A DNA stretch of 64,000 bases from Alnus glutinosa (lineage: Eukaryota > Streptophyta > Magnoliopsida > Fagales > Betulaceae). The notes under the pieces are model-generated. The model worked only from the letters and a program-made list of their open reading frames with translations. It was not told the origin of the DNA and searched no databases. The number at the start of each line of letters is the position of its first letter. The first letter of the stretch is position 1. The translations under genes were made by a program, and so were the position numbers. Below, piece after piece: positions 11,216 to 21,330 of the stretch. The DNA is taken from the NCBI RefSeq assembly GCF_958979055.1, contig NC_084894.1:7756501-7820500 (forward strand), written 5' to 3'.

Positions 11216-11352
11216 AAGGCTAGTGCTCTTGGTGACATTGTTGTTGTCACCCGTGAGAAGATCAAGATCACTGTTACATCTAATAGCCAATGTCTTTCTC
11301 CTTCATGCAATCACTGTTACTTCTGATAGCCAACGTATTTCTCCCTCATGCA
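11216..11352 (+). pseudogene. Ribosomal protein L22 (eL22) fragment inside the TIR element
   Basis: The + strand reads KASALGDIVVVTREKIKI then TVTSNSQ, which closely matches the 'KAGALGDSV..TREKSKITVT' stretch of plant eL22. Only about 25 residues are present, with no start, no N- or C-terminal parts. The last codons lie in a 43-bp unit (11267-11309) that is duplicated in tandem (11310-11352, 'atcactgttac..tagccaa'), with a third partial copy near 11400. It cannot encode a ribosomal protein; it is a captured fragment. Confidence 0.7.
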
Positions 11353-11989
11353 AGTAGCATCAGCATCCCAACAATCATGCAAGCACTGTAGAACGAGGTA
11401 TCAATTAGCCAATGTCTTTCTCCCTCCAACTTCAGACATCTTCCTACAACAAATATAGACCCATTTTCTCTCCCAACAAACAAACAACAAACAATGAATA
11501 CCCAAAATAAAAAACAAATAAACAGAACAAAATGATAGTTGAGTGTTTCAGTTTTCAACTGAATATGAGCTTATAACCGTGCCTTCACCTTCAGTCAAAG
11601 AGTCAGGCAATTCATGGCGTTCTAATCAAATCTGTTTGACATTCTTCATTGTGTCTTCATCTGTTTAGCAACAAGGTATCTCCTTAATAAACTTGAAGGT
11701 TTTGGTACTACGCTAAAAAGTAGCAGATATTTGTTCGGAAAGAGTTGAATATATTTGAAACCAAAGAGTCCACATGTTATGATGAGAAATGAAGAAAGAA
11801 AAAGAAATAACAGTCTATTTGTAGTTTATGACATATTTGCCTTGAAAGAAACATAGTCTTTGTTCTTTTGTTTTTTAAAATATGTACTAATGTTTTTTTT
11901 TTACTCCCATGAAATAGTAACCAATTGTTATATCGAGGTGAGAAAAGAAAAAAGAAAGAAAACCTGCAAAATACCTGTAAAGTATTGAA

Positions 11990-12640
11990 GATGGTGGACT
12001 CCATGAGAATTCCAGTGGTGGAAGGATTGGCATCAGAATGAGACGACCCACCTATCAAAAACTTACGGAAGGCGCGGAACGCCACCGCAGTTTCCGTGCT
12101 AGCCGGCTGCAACCACTAAAAAGCTGACATAGACACAATACCATCTCCAAACAGCTTCTCCCCAGACTTCCCCGCATCCGAAGCACTCTTTGATGTCAAG
12201 CTCTCCATACATACCGCGCAGAAAGCAAGTAAGTCAAGCTTCAAAGCCTTCAATGTGAGCGGATCAAACACTTTGGGATAGAAGCTCAACCCCATCTCAC
12301 CGACCATAGCCTTCTTTTCGTTAACCTCTCTGGTGGAAATCAGTCCATTGAAACCCATCAACCAATGAAGAGCGAGCAATTGGAAGATGTGATGCGCTTG
12401 TCTCGAAATCAACAAGAGCCGTTGGCAATCTCGCCCTCTTGCCCATCGAAGGCATCAGAGAACTGCAAATACAACATCAAAACTACATGGTACAGTATCG
12501 GATGATAAGAACAGAGCATCCTGAAGAACTGCACCTAGCTTCCACATGGAGGCCTAGAGATCCAATGCCATCGCCACCGGCGTAATCATCGCCATGAACT
12601 CCGCCATCCTGCACGAGAAAGTCTGAGATTGCCTCTAGGT
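11990..12640 (-). pseudogene. AP-5 complex subunit beta-1 fragment inside the TIR element
   Basis: Read on the - strand the segment gives pieces such as MAEFMAMITPVAMALDL, YHVVLMLYLQFSDAFDGQEGE, LLALHWLMGFNGL, LKALKLDLLAFCAVCMES and STETAVAFRAFRKFLIGGSS in the order I remember for the plant AP-5 beta subunit (a coat component of the endosomal AP-5 adaptor). Stops interrupt it (the TAG between 12113 and 12118 follows SAF and precedes WLQP), there is a frameshift near 12415, and the ORF runs into a GT donor after TLQ at about 11987 so an intron boundary seems to be kept. That argues for DNA-level capture rather than a processed copy. The assignment is from memory of the family. Confidence 0.6.
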
Positions 12641-13463
12641 GATGACTTGTTCTCAAATGACTGTGACGCAGTTGTAGGTGTTGACAATGCAGTCATTGTT
12701 GGAGAGGCCGAAGGTGATAGCGCTGGAGTTGAGGATAAAATCAAATAAACGATGGGAATTTCCAAGTGTAGAGAGATGGGTATTTTCAGGCTTTTGGGCT
12801 AAAAGAGTCACATGGCGTGCACGTGACTCAGTTTTTGTCCACTTAGATCGCACAAAGTGACGGATGGGGCAAAAAATAAGCAATTGGTAGTTTGGGGGGC
12901 CGGACTGCAAGCACTGGTAGTTTAGGGGGCCATCCGAAGAAATTGTGGTAGTTTGGAGGGCTAAATTGTATTTAACCCTATTTTTTATGCTTGTTGATGA
13001 TTGCTTGATTGATGATTGTGTTGTATCGTTGTAGTTTTATGGGCAGTGTAATAAAATGCATGTTGTGTACGTTGGGAGGGAAGTTTGGGTAGGATTAACT
13101 AGTTTGTGTTCAACGTATTGAAGTGCATGTTGTGTTGGGAGGGGAGTTTGAGTAGGATTGTTGAGTTGGGGTTTTTGATAATTTCAAGTGTTTGAAATTT
13201 TACAAGAGCATTTTCGTAATTTCACATGTTCAAAATTACGAAAATGCCCCTAAATATAAAATTAACATTGAATAAAATGTAATCAATGATACAATTCTCT
13301 TTTTTCTTTCATGAATATATGTTTGTTTGTGAATACATTAGAATGAATTCATTAGATTCGATAATTAATGGATGTTTGTAAATACTTTAGTATGAATCTA
13401 TGTTTGTCTTTTTACATGCTTATATAAACTGATTTAAACTTGTCATTATAGATATATGTCGAC

Positions 13464-14175
13464 ATGACTAATCAATTAAATAAAGAGGAGCACAAGGTTG
13501 GCATTATTTCTCTTCCAAACGACATGTTGATGGAAGTTCTTACAAAGGTTGCTTCATCTTCCTTCATCGACCTCTTCAAGGCAAAACTTACCTGTAGAGA
13601 TTTATGCGAGTTGGCAGAGAAGGATCATATCTTCCAACAAGTATCGTTGGAGAAGATTCCGTATTCTTAGTGTACAAATGCTGAAGTTATGTTCTTAAGA
13701 CGTTGCAAAGAGAGTGGAAAGCCAGATGCAGTATTTAGAGAAGGCATGCATGGATACTTCACTTCTAAGAATCCAGAACTATAGATTAAGTTATTGGAAA
13801 AAGCTTATGAAAAGGGACACATTGAATCATGGTAGTTTGTTATGGGGGTCAATTAAAGCATCAAGGCTTGGCAGATTTTGTTTTCTTTACTTTTTTGCAA
13901 GTTAAAAGGCTTAAGAATAAAAGAATGTTGAAAGAGAATAAAAGGCCATGTTCAAGGCATGTGGATTAACAATTGCATAGCTAGGGGTCAAGAACCCTAC
14001 TGCCACGTAGAAACATGTTGCAATGGAAAAAACGCCAAATTCTTTGGTGGCAAGGTAGTTCAAATGGAATTCCGAGGACTATACAAAAGACGATGATGAG
14101 AGGTTTACGTGCTGTATGTATTGCCGATGTGATCATGAAGTTTATTTGTTTTGTAATATGTTGCAAGGAAAGTAA
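13464..14175 (+). pseudogene. F-box protein (At2g35280-like) pseudogene inside the CACTA element
   Basis: The first 68 residues are an F-box: ISLPNDMLMEVLTKVASSS, then DLFKAKLTCRDLCELAEKD. F-box proteins are substrate adaptors of SCF ubiquitin ligases. In the same frame, after a TAG at 13668-13670, homology to the family continues: FLRRCKESGKPDAVFREGMHG, LLEKAYEKGHIES, then a Cys-rich end with CRCDHEVYLFCNMLQGK in another frame, finishing at 14173-14175. I count at least five in-frame stops and one frameshift between the F-box and the C-terminus, so the full protein is lost; a 68-aa F-box-only product is possible but unlikely to matter. Position within the CACTA borders suggests the gene was captured and then decayed. 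Confidence 0.78.
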
Positions 14176-14318
14176 AATTTTATGGTAGTTACTTTTTGTG
14201 TTTTAGTCTACAAACCCCTTGAAAGTGTATATTTTGGTACTCCAATTTTGTGAAAAATGTAATATATATTTACCCTTTTATTAATTGAATAATTGATCAT
14301 AAAGTTCTTGTTGGTAGC

Positions 14319-17300
14319 TGTCACGCCCCCGTTTTGGGAAATAAGGGAAACGTGAGTTTAAGTACTAAAACCTTTCAAATGGAAGCGTGCAATTACAACA
14401 TATAAATTTTAAACTTTCTATTTTTATACCTTTCTATTAATAATCCTTTACAAGGTCATGAACTCCAACAAAAAGAACAAACGTACTATGCAACTAGGGT
14501 TTGGCCGGTTCATCACGAACTATTGCTCTTAGCGAGGTCTACGCCCTTACAAGGAAAAGACTTCGTCTTACTGTTGTCATCTGCAAAGGGGTGGAGGAAA
14601 AAGGGGTGAGTTCGACAACTCAGTAAGGAAAATACAACACCAGGGGAATAAAACATGTTATAAACCTTTATGCCATAATCTTTAGTCATGCATAATGACA
14701 GATTTATTCAACTCACTGATAAGAATTAATTTCACATATGATGAATTGCATAATGTAAATTGATTTATAACTTAAACCAATAGTATGTTGATTTTAATTT
14801 ATTTTAGATGAATTAAGTGTTTTTGATTATATTAAAATTACGATGATGTTTAGAAGTATGAATATGATATGTGATTTTAAATTGAGTATAAGTTGGAGAT
14901 TCAAGTTATGAAAATTGTCCGAGAAGTGTTATGCTAGGCTGTTTATGTTTTATAAGAAAATACATATTAAAGCATGATTCATAAAATGAAATGTATTGTT
15001 TTAGGACAAGTGGCATAGTATATGAACAATAAAATAGAATTTGAAGAATATGAATAATGATATAAGAATGACAGTTTATGCAGATTAACAAGATGAACAA
15101 TTAAACAGATTTTCTAATGATTCAACAAATTCTTTTTATCAGTTTTCTCTTTAAACCTTTATCTGTGGTTTAACCCTTTATAGACTCTAAACCGCTGTTA
15201 CCCGTGAGCGGAGCACGTTGGCTTTTGTCACACAGACCTATGGACTCAGCCTGTCGTCACAGGGGAGAGCCGTTCCGAGTTGGGGATCTTCCCTAGGTGA
15301 AGGCCAACCTCGGCTGGTAGCACACACCAACTTATGGTATGCTTGCCATGCTACCTTATGGGTACCAATCCTAACTGTAATAGTGCCTCAGGGTTAAACA
15401 GTTACTGCACATGAACGTTTTCTGTAATACTGTAGGCTCTGCTTTATCTGTATACTTTATTTCAAAACTGTAAGAGCCGCTTTCATAACTGTAGTCATGT
15501 GCAGAATTTAACTTTAGAATCTCTTTTCTTTCAAAACTGTATTCATAAATAGAGTCATATACTTTGGAATGCTCTATAGTCATAACTTTCAAATGCTCTC
15601 TTTTCATCATTGTAAGTATGCATAATTCATAACTTTGAAATGCTCTTAGTTTTAACTATAATTATGCATAGATCATAATTCTTAAAAAATGCTCTTAATC
15701 ATATCTGTGATTTATGCCCAAAATTCTTAAACAATATCATATGAGTAATAAAGCTTGGCATTAAAACCACATGAGCAACGCTTTGTAAAATTTCCCAACA
15801 CTTTTTCAAAAGATTTATAATAAAATCTTGTTGGGGGTTTTTCGGTGTTGTATCCCCTTACCTGGACTTTCCATTAGCGTCAGAATCGACTTTTTACCTA
15901 GATAAAACACAATGATGAATTTAGAGGAGCGTTCTAATATTTCAAGTTTAAAACTTAACTAAATTATCCTATATACATAACCATCTTACTAAAACATAAT
16001 TGAATACCCTATAGACAAATCAATAAATCCTAAAACATATCACATGGCCAACTCATCAAAATAATATTAAATCCTTTAACCAAAATATCGTACTCAATTA
16101 CATACCCAAACAGCTACTCCAAATACGACATTTCAACCGGAAATTATACCCCAAAATTATCAATATTCCAAAATTACCCATAGTTAACACAGTGAATTTG
16201 CCCCCCTAAAATTTAAACAGAGAATATCATACCCCACATGAATCTGGCCATCATCACTAAAACTTATACCTACACCCATTGAAACACCAAACGGCCAGCA
16301 CAAAAACAGAAAAACATCTCACTGTCAACAACAGAGAATAATCCCCCAATCCATAATTTATCAACTAAAATCATCACTATAAAATTACTAAGAATCAAAC
16401 ACACACTCAACATTGATCGGCCAACACAGTTATCCATCCAAAACCCTCATTCCTAAAATCATAATGCTCAACCAAATCACATACACCCACTGTCAACTAT
16501 CCAAATTAATAAAATAATTTCAGAATATTATAATCCAAATCCTCAATTTACACAACAAATTGGTTGAATCTAAACAAAGAAAAACCAATCAATCAACAAC
16601 AATTACAAGAAATTACCTAGAGAACTTTCTTAGAAATTCACCGAAAAACAATCGCCGGAAATCACCCATAGAAAACCCAGCCTTGAGGAACCGGAAGAAC
16701 CACACTAAAACGGCCAGAAATCGCTTCTCAAGCCACCAGAAATCGCCAGCGTTGGCCACCAACGATTGGGTCTTCTTCGGTTTTGCTAGGTCGGTCGGGT
16801 TTTGCACTTACGGGTCACGGGTTCTGGGTTACGGGTCACGGCCTTGATGGGTTCGGGGTTACGGGTTCGTCGGAAACTATCACTGGGTCCGCCGGATTCC
16901 CGGCCAGAACCGCCGGAATTCACTCCCAGCTCAACCGGCCAACGATCCACCGGAAATCACGCCACTGCTCGCCGAAAATCGGGTCTGGGTCCGTCGGGTC
17001 CTCTAGCTCCACCTGAAGCTCGGCCTCCGGTTGGGTCTTCTCCGGCTTCTCTCGGATTCAGCTCCGGTTTCTCTCCCTCTCTTGGTCAATGTCTCTTCTC
17101 ACTCTCTCAACTCTCTCGCTCCGAGCTCTCTTCTCTCTCTCCCTTTCTCACTCTCTCGTCTTTCTGGTCTCTCTCTCTGTGAGTCTGTGTGCTCGAGAAG
17201 CACAAAGAAGAAAGGAGAAACGAAGAACAGAAGAAGAAAGAAAAAGTAACGAAGAAGGAAGAAGAAAGAAGACCAAGAAAGAGAGAGAAAAGAAAAAAAT

Positions 17301-17388
17301 TTTAAAAGGATAATTCAACTTGCCGTGCAAGTTCTTCTTCTTTTTTTTTTTTTTTTAATTTTTTATATAAAAAAACTAGAATATTACA
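14319..17388 (-). mobile_element. Solo LTR, about 3.07 kb, Ty3/gypsy (Tekay/Del-like) candidate
   Basis: The element starts TGTCACGCCCCCG and ends ATATTACA, i.e. TGT...ACA. It is flanked by a perfect 5-bp target duplication GTAGC (14314-14318 and 17389-17393). Read on the - strand it would end GGGGGCGTGACA, a common 3' LTR end in Tekay-type gypsy elements, and would have an AT-rich 'tatataaaa' tract near its start. No gag-pol is present, so it is most simply a solo LTR left by LTR-LTR recombination. The GC-rich block at about 16640-17060 and pyrimidine-rich tract at 17080-17190 give chance frames that I do not call genes. Confidence 0.75.
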
Positions 17389-17484
17389 GTAGCTCAATCA
17401 TGAAGTGCTTTTTGGTACCCCTTCTTACAGTATCATATTGTGTGATGAAATCATTGTTTAATTTGGCATCTTTGTTAAGGTATG

Positions 17485-18652
17485 TGATAAGTGTTGAATG
17501 TTAGACATTCAAGCCCCTTAACTTATATATGTTAATTCCTTAGCATTGTTATTTGTTTGATTTTGTGTTGTTTTAATGTTTTCAGGTTTTAAATAAAGAC
17601 ACAATTAATTCCATTAATTTTGGGCTTAAAGCACACTTTGAGAAGACCTAGAAGATATGTTTAAGCTTAACCAATCATAATAGAATACCTATATGATGTG
17701 GTTAGGTTTAATCAAATCAAGTGAAGGATTAAATCGGAATTTCTCCATTAAGAGTCAAAATCGGATTGGATTCAAATTTGGATTCTGCATATGTCTCAGT
17801 GTTTGGATCATAAATTTTGCTTCAGATATGGGATTGCAATGAAATTGGTGGCGTTGGAAAGTTAATAAAATATTAAACAAATATGTCAGAAATAGCTTTT
17901 CTCTGATTCGAACGTTTACTATGCTAAAATTGCCTCGCAATAAAAGACCGCAATTCTGGCCGAATTTGGAATCCTTTTCCTACTTGGATTAAAGTTTCAA
18001 TCTTCCACTTGGACAAAAAGACTCAAGAGCGATTTTTATGGAATTCTAAGGGCTTCTAGGACTTGTGTGCTCCCTATAAATAGACCCTTAAGCTTCAAGA
18101 GAAGGTGTGTTTGGTGCTTGGGCTTGTGCTTAGATTTAGACAGAAAATACTTTTTGAAGGCTTGAAGAGTTGAAGAGAAGTAATCATGGCAAGAGGCCAT
18201 TGCAGCAACTTCATGAGCGGCTAAAAACCTTTGTAGGGTATTGATGTAGCCCTATCCAAGCACAATGGTTTGATTGTATTTTAATTTAGAGAATTTTAGT
18301 TTATGCATGTTGGTTGTATATAGCATGAATTTATTTATAGCATGCATAGAATGAATTTTTATAATTAAATATGATTAACCATTGATGTGCGGATAGCGGT
18401 GAAGTCAATACTCTACTCTTTTTCTCTCTCTTATATTTCAATTCTCTTTTACGTTTATTTTTATGCACTTTAGTTAATTACAAATTCAACAATCTTTTCA
18501 TTAGTTATTTTTAATCTTCATAAACTTGATAGCAATACCCATGTAGTCCTTGAGGTTCGACACCATCTCTATAGCCTTATCCTACAAGGATTCGTCCTAT
18601 TGCGAGTGGTTATTTATTATTGATATATTTTGGTAAACAAAAGACCACATCA
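17485..18652. mobile_element. Solo LTR or LTR-like element, 1168 bp
   Basis: Begins TGATAAGTGTTGAATG and ends AAGACCACATCA (TG...CA). It is flanked by a perfect 5-bp duplication GTATG (17480-17484 and 18653-18657). Near its right side is 'aggttcgacaccat..ctac.aggattcgtcctattgcgagtgg', typical of plant gypsy LTR/untranslated sequence. There is no coding sequence. It lies 96 bp from the previous solo LTR. Confidence 0.75.
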
Positions 18653-18824
18653 GTATGTCAATGCAAGATATCTACATTATATGTGGTTATTTAAAAGAGA
18701 TAGATTGTTGCATTTGAAATAGGAAATAAAGTGCCAACAAACAACATGCTTAGAGATATCTCCATTACAAAACATAGAGTATATATGGTTAATTAGGTAG
18801 GTTTATATGCATATAAATATTCAA

Positions 18825-19197
18825 TTTTAACACGTGGCAATTACAGTAACGAGATAAAACTACAAGTTACTATAATTGTAACATGATATATATACCCGTT
18901 ACTATATATTGAGTAACGTGAACAATATCATGTTGCTATATCATATATTAACTAACGGGTTAATTTGCATGTTACTCTGGAGTAACCCGTAAATTTACCA
19001 CGTTAGTATGTAGTAACATGTATATATTTACGTTACTGTCCAGTAACCCATAAAATGTTCACGTTTCAAAGGAGTTACGAAATAAATTTTACACATTACT
19101 ATAGATTTCAGTAACGCATCAAATAATTATCATGTTACTTTAATCACTTACGAGTGAAATTCTACAGGTTAGTATTCCCATGTTTTTTTTTGTAGTG
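18825..19197. repeat. Right subterminal repeat region of the CACTA element
   Basis: Dense 'agtaac(g/a)tg' and 'cgttact' words in both orientations, spaced roughly every 20-35 bp, running to the terminal inverted repeat. Mirrors the left end at 7221-7390. Confidence 0.8.
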
Positions 19198-19499
19198 AGA
19201 CTTGTAATGTTTGGACTCTTTCTCTATAAATAAAGTCTTGTATACAATCAAATAAATCAAGGAAAGATGTAGCCAATAAAAGACTGACGTGTGGATATAT
19301 GTAGGTCATAGGCCGAACTACTTTAATTCTATCTCTCTTTCTTGTTCTCATCTCTTTCCTAAATTATATGTTCTTACATAAGATTAATTAGTAAGGGAGG
19401 GAGTTGGAAGGAGAGGCAGGTTTGTTTGGGTTCCTAAAGTGGGTATTGTAGCAATATTGGAAGAGGAGTCGTTTGCCATATATATATATATAGTATGGA

Positions 19500-20580
19500 T
19501 TAAGGAAACGGTTTGTACTCCCTTGAGTTCTGTCGTGAGAACTGTCGTTGTTTATCTATGAGGTAACATCATCACCCAATCATCTACTGCATCAAAGGAT
19601 TAGGAAGAGAAGCCTACAACTTCTCTGTCCCCCCTTTTTTGAATCTCTTGCCTCTTTTGAGTTATCTATCCTGCTATAGCTTTTTCTAGCAAAATTTATG
19701 TTTTTTTAGTACTTCTTTTTCTCAAAACAACTAATATAGGTTTGCTCCATCTTTCTCCACCGTGTTTTTGGTGATTTTTGGTTTGGTTGCTGGTTTGGTC
19801 TCTTCGGATCTAGATCTACGATCTTCCGTCAACTATTTCCAGACACGCGCCTCTTCAGTGGGATCACAGGCTTCTTCCGTGTCCGCCGATGGCCGCCATG
19901 ACCTTAGCTGACATCCACGTACTGACGCGTGGCATGCACATGCTAGGGAGTTTGTCTCCTTTTCGGCACGTGATGGCCACATTTTTCCTTCCATCCCTTC
20001 CCCGGCCTGGTTTTAGGTGGTTTACGATGATTTCTTGTGATTTTTGCTGGAGGGAGGCTTCCCTTTGGTGGCGCGTGGTTTCCACGCGTCAGTGGCTCCC
20101 ATTTCCCTCCACCATCCGGTTTTCTGTTGTTTTATTATCTGCTATTTTTTTATTTTTTTTATTTTTTATGTTATATGGGTTTTTGTTTCTCTTTATGGGA
20201 ATCTACTGTATTTGAATTTGTGTTGGTTACTCTCTTTACTGCAATCCTATTTCTGGACTTTAATAGCATTGTTACTGTTCTAACCATCTTTTGGTGGTTG
20301 TTGCAGGTCTCAAGTGGAGGTGCAGTTGGGCTTGTCCTGATCTGTTTTCCTTTCACTTTTTTAACCGCCTTGAGCGGCCCCTTAAAAGGACCGGGTCATT
20401 TATTTATCACATTTTCTACTTTTTGTTCATATCTCTACACTGTTTTAGTTTGGTTTGTGTCTAATGTTGGGAAGCCCACCCTTTTTTTATTAATTGGATT
20501 AACCACTTTCTCTTCCGTTCGGATCAGAAGTGGGATGGATCCTCCCTTGTAACCCTTTCCCTTATTCAATTAGAAAAAAG
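19500..20580 (+). mobile_element. Non-coding retroposon copy, family of 35112-36143
   Basis: A GC-richer block (about 19750-20120) followed by a T-rich part and an A-rich tail ('attagaaaaaagaaaaaaga', 20570-20588). It shares ordered segments with the element at 35112-36143: 'agatct', 'gacacgcgcctc', 'gctaggg.gtttgtc', 'cgtgatg.ccac'. The 5' end is not defined and no certain target duplication is seen, because both flanks are runs of TA. The frame at 20037-20552 has no recognisable domain, so I do not call it a gene. Confidence 0.5.
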
Positions 20581-20599
20581 AAAAAAGATATATATCTAA

Positions 20600-20690
20600 T
20601 TGTTCTAACTATTAACCAAGAGTCAGAGTTTTCGGAGCAGAAGCCTAGTCTGACGAGATTGAGATGCAGAATGTTCCCAATGGTGCACAC

Positions 20691-20768
<78 letters not shown>

Positions 20769-21330
20769 TGCTTGGCCTCTCCAAGCGTTTCACTGCTACG
20801 GGAGTGGAGGAATCCAGGAACTCTCCCTGAAACACCGTCCCAAACCCACTGTGCCCGATCTTTTCTGAGAAACCCCGAGTCGCTAAATGGAGCTCTTTAT
20901 AAGAAAAAACCTTGAGATTCAAGACTGGAAAACCACCAGCTTCGTCTATCGCAAACACTGAAGCTCCCGCACAGGCCGTATACGTGGCACATGCTCTCCA
21001 GTTGTGACCAGAACCTGTTCCTAGCTCTTAGTCTATGGCGACCACATGGACTGCTGCAATTGGCCCATGTAGGCCATCTTGAACCAGGACAGCGGTGGGG
21101 CCGACCTGGTGTCCAAAGGCATCAAGGTGAGCCCAAACGACGCCGTCGGAGTTAACGGGTCCTCAAACTGCCAAAAGTGATAAATGTACGATACGGTCAT
21201 CTGCGGTACGTTAGAGAATGCCTTGCCGGTCCACTTCCCAGAGCTTTTTTTAGCAACTTCCATGATCTTAGAGTGCTCTGTTTTGGTTGGTTGAAGATTA
21301 TGATCTTCAAATGATGCATACAATTTCATG
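20600..21330 (-). pseudogene. G-type lectin S-receptor-like kinase pseudogene
   Basis: The - strand first gives an S-locus-glycoprotein-like part: SGKWTGKAFSNVPQMTVSYIY (21240-21180), 'GQLQQSMWSP' near 21040 and FWSQLESMCHVYGLCGSFSV (about 21020-20955), then jumps at once to a kinase N-lobe: KVFSYKELHLATRGFSEKIG, GFGTVFQGE and VAVKRLERP. The PAN, transmembrane and juxtamembrane parts are missing. After the 'GER' codons a (GA)36 tract interrupts the frame; beyond it, in another frame, VCTIGNILHLNLVRLGFCSEN continues the N-lobe. The catalytic loop and C-lobe are absent; the fragment ends at the A-tail of the retroposon to its left. Members of this family (SD2-type) are membrane kinases; this copy cannot be one. 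Confidence 0.8.
20694..20765. repeat. (CT)36 microsatellite
   Basis: About 36 uninterrupted CT units (GA on the other strand), lying inside the kinase pseudogene at the place where the family has Gly-Glu-Arg-Glu-Phe. Confidence 0.97.

Larger units (their letters stand above)
10640..12979. mobile_element. Pack-type TIR element (Mutator-like candidate) carrying host gene fragments
   Basis: The left arm begins agggttaaatacaatttagcc and the right arm, reversed, begins the same. The match continues imperfectly for more than 100 bases ('aaactaccaatg', 'caattgctt', 'cccc-tccgtca'). Flanks are T-rich (atattttta left, attttttat right), compatible with an imperfect 9-bp target duplication but low in complexity. 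No transposase is seen. The interior holds fragments resembling ribosomal protein L22 (+) and AP-5 complex subunit beta-1 (-), plus an unassigned exon-like GC-rich block at about 10930-11110 with a GT donor context. Non-autonomous elements with long TIRs filled with gene fragments are known as Pack-MULEs in plants. Confidence 0.75.
7221..19197 (+). mobile_element. CACTA (En/Spm-type) DNA transposon, about 12 kb with nested insertions
   Basis: The left end reads CACGACAAAAAAAA, then 'gaatactaacct'; the right end reversed reads CACTACAAAAAAAA, then 'gaatactaacct'. These are CACTA-like termini (one substitution in the left CACTA) with the same subterminal words. Both flanks carry AGA (7218-7220 and 19198-19200), the 3-bp target duplication expected for the superfamily. 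Both ends are rich in subterminal 'cgttact/agtaacg' motifs in either orientation (7221-7390, about 8440-9030, 9920-10210, 18825-19197). Inside are a transposase remnant on the + strand, a broken F-box gene, three LTR-type insertions and a Pack-type TIR element. Without those insertions the element would be near 4.5 kb. It looks non-autonomous and old. The boundaries are strong; that everything inside arrived within or into one element is inference from position. Confidence 0.82.

Noticed and set aside
16560..17313. Several overlapping frames (95-126 residues) with basic and Ser-rich products
   Set aside because: They lie in the GC- and pyrimidine-rich part of a solo LTR flanked by a GTAGC duplication; no domain in any.
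20037..20552. 171-residue frame with many hydrophobic residues (membrane protein?)
   Set aside because: It arises from T-rich sequence of a retroposon copy; no domain, no conserved match in the related copy at 35112-36143.
20623..20958. An Arg-Glu repeat protein on the - strand
   Set aside because: The Arg-Glu run is the translated (GA)n microsatellite within a kinase pseudogene, not a real RE domain.
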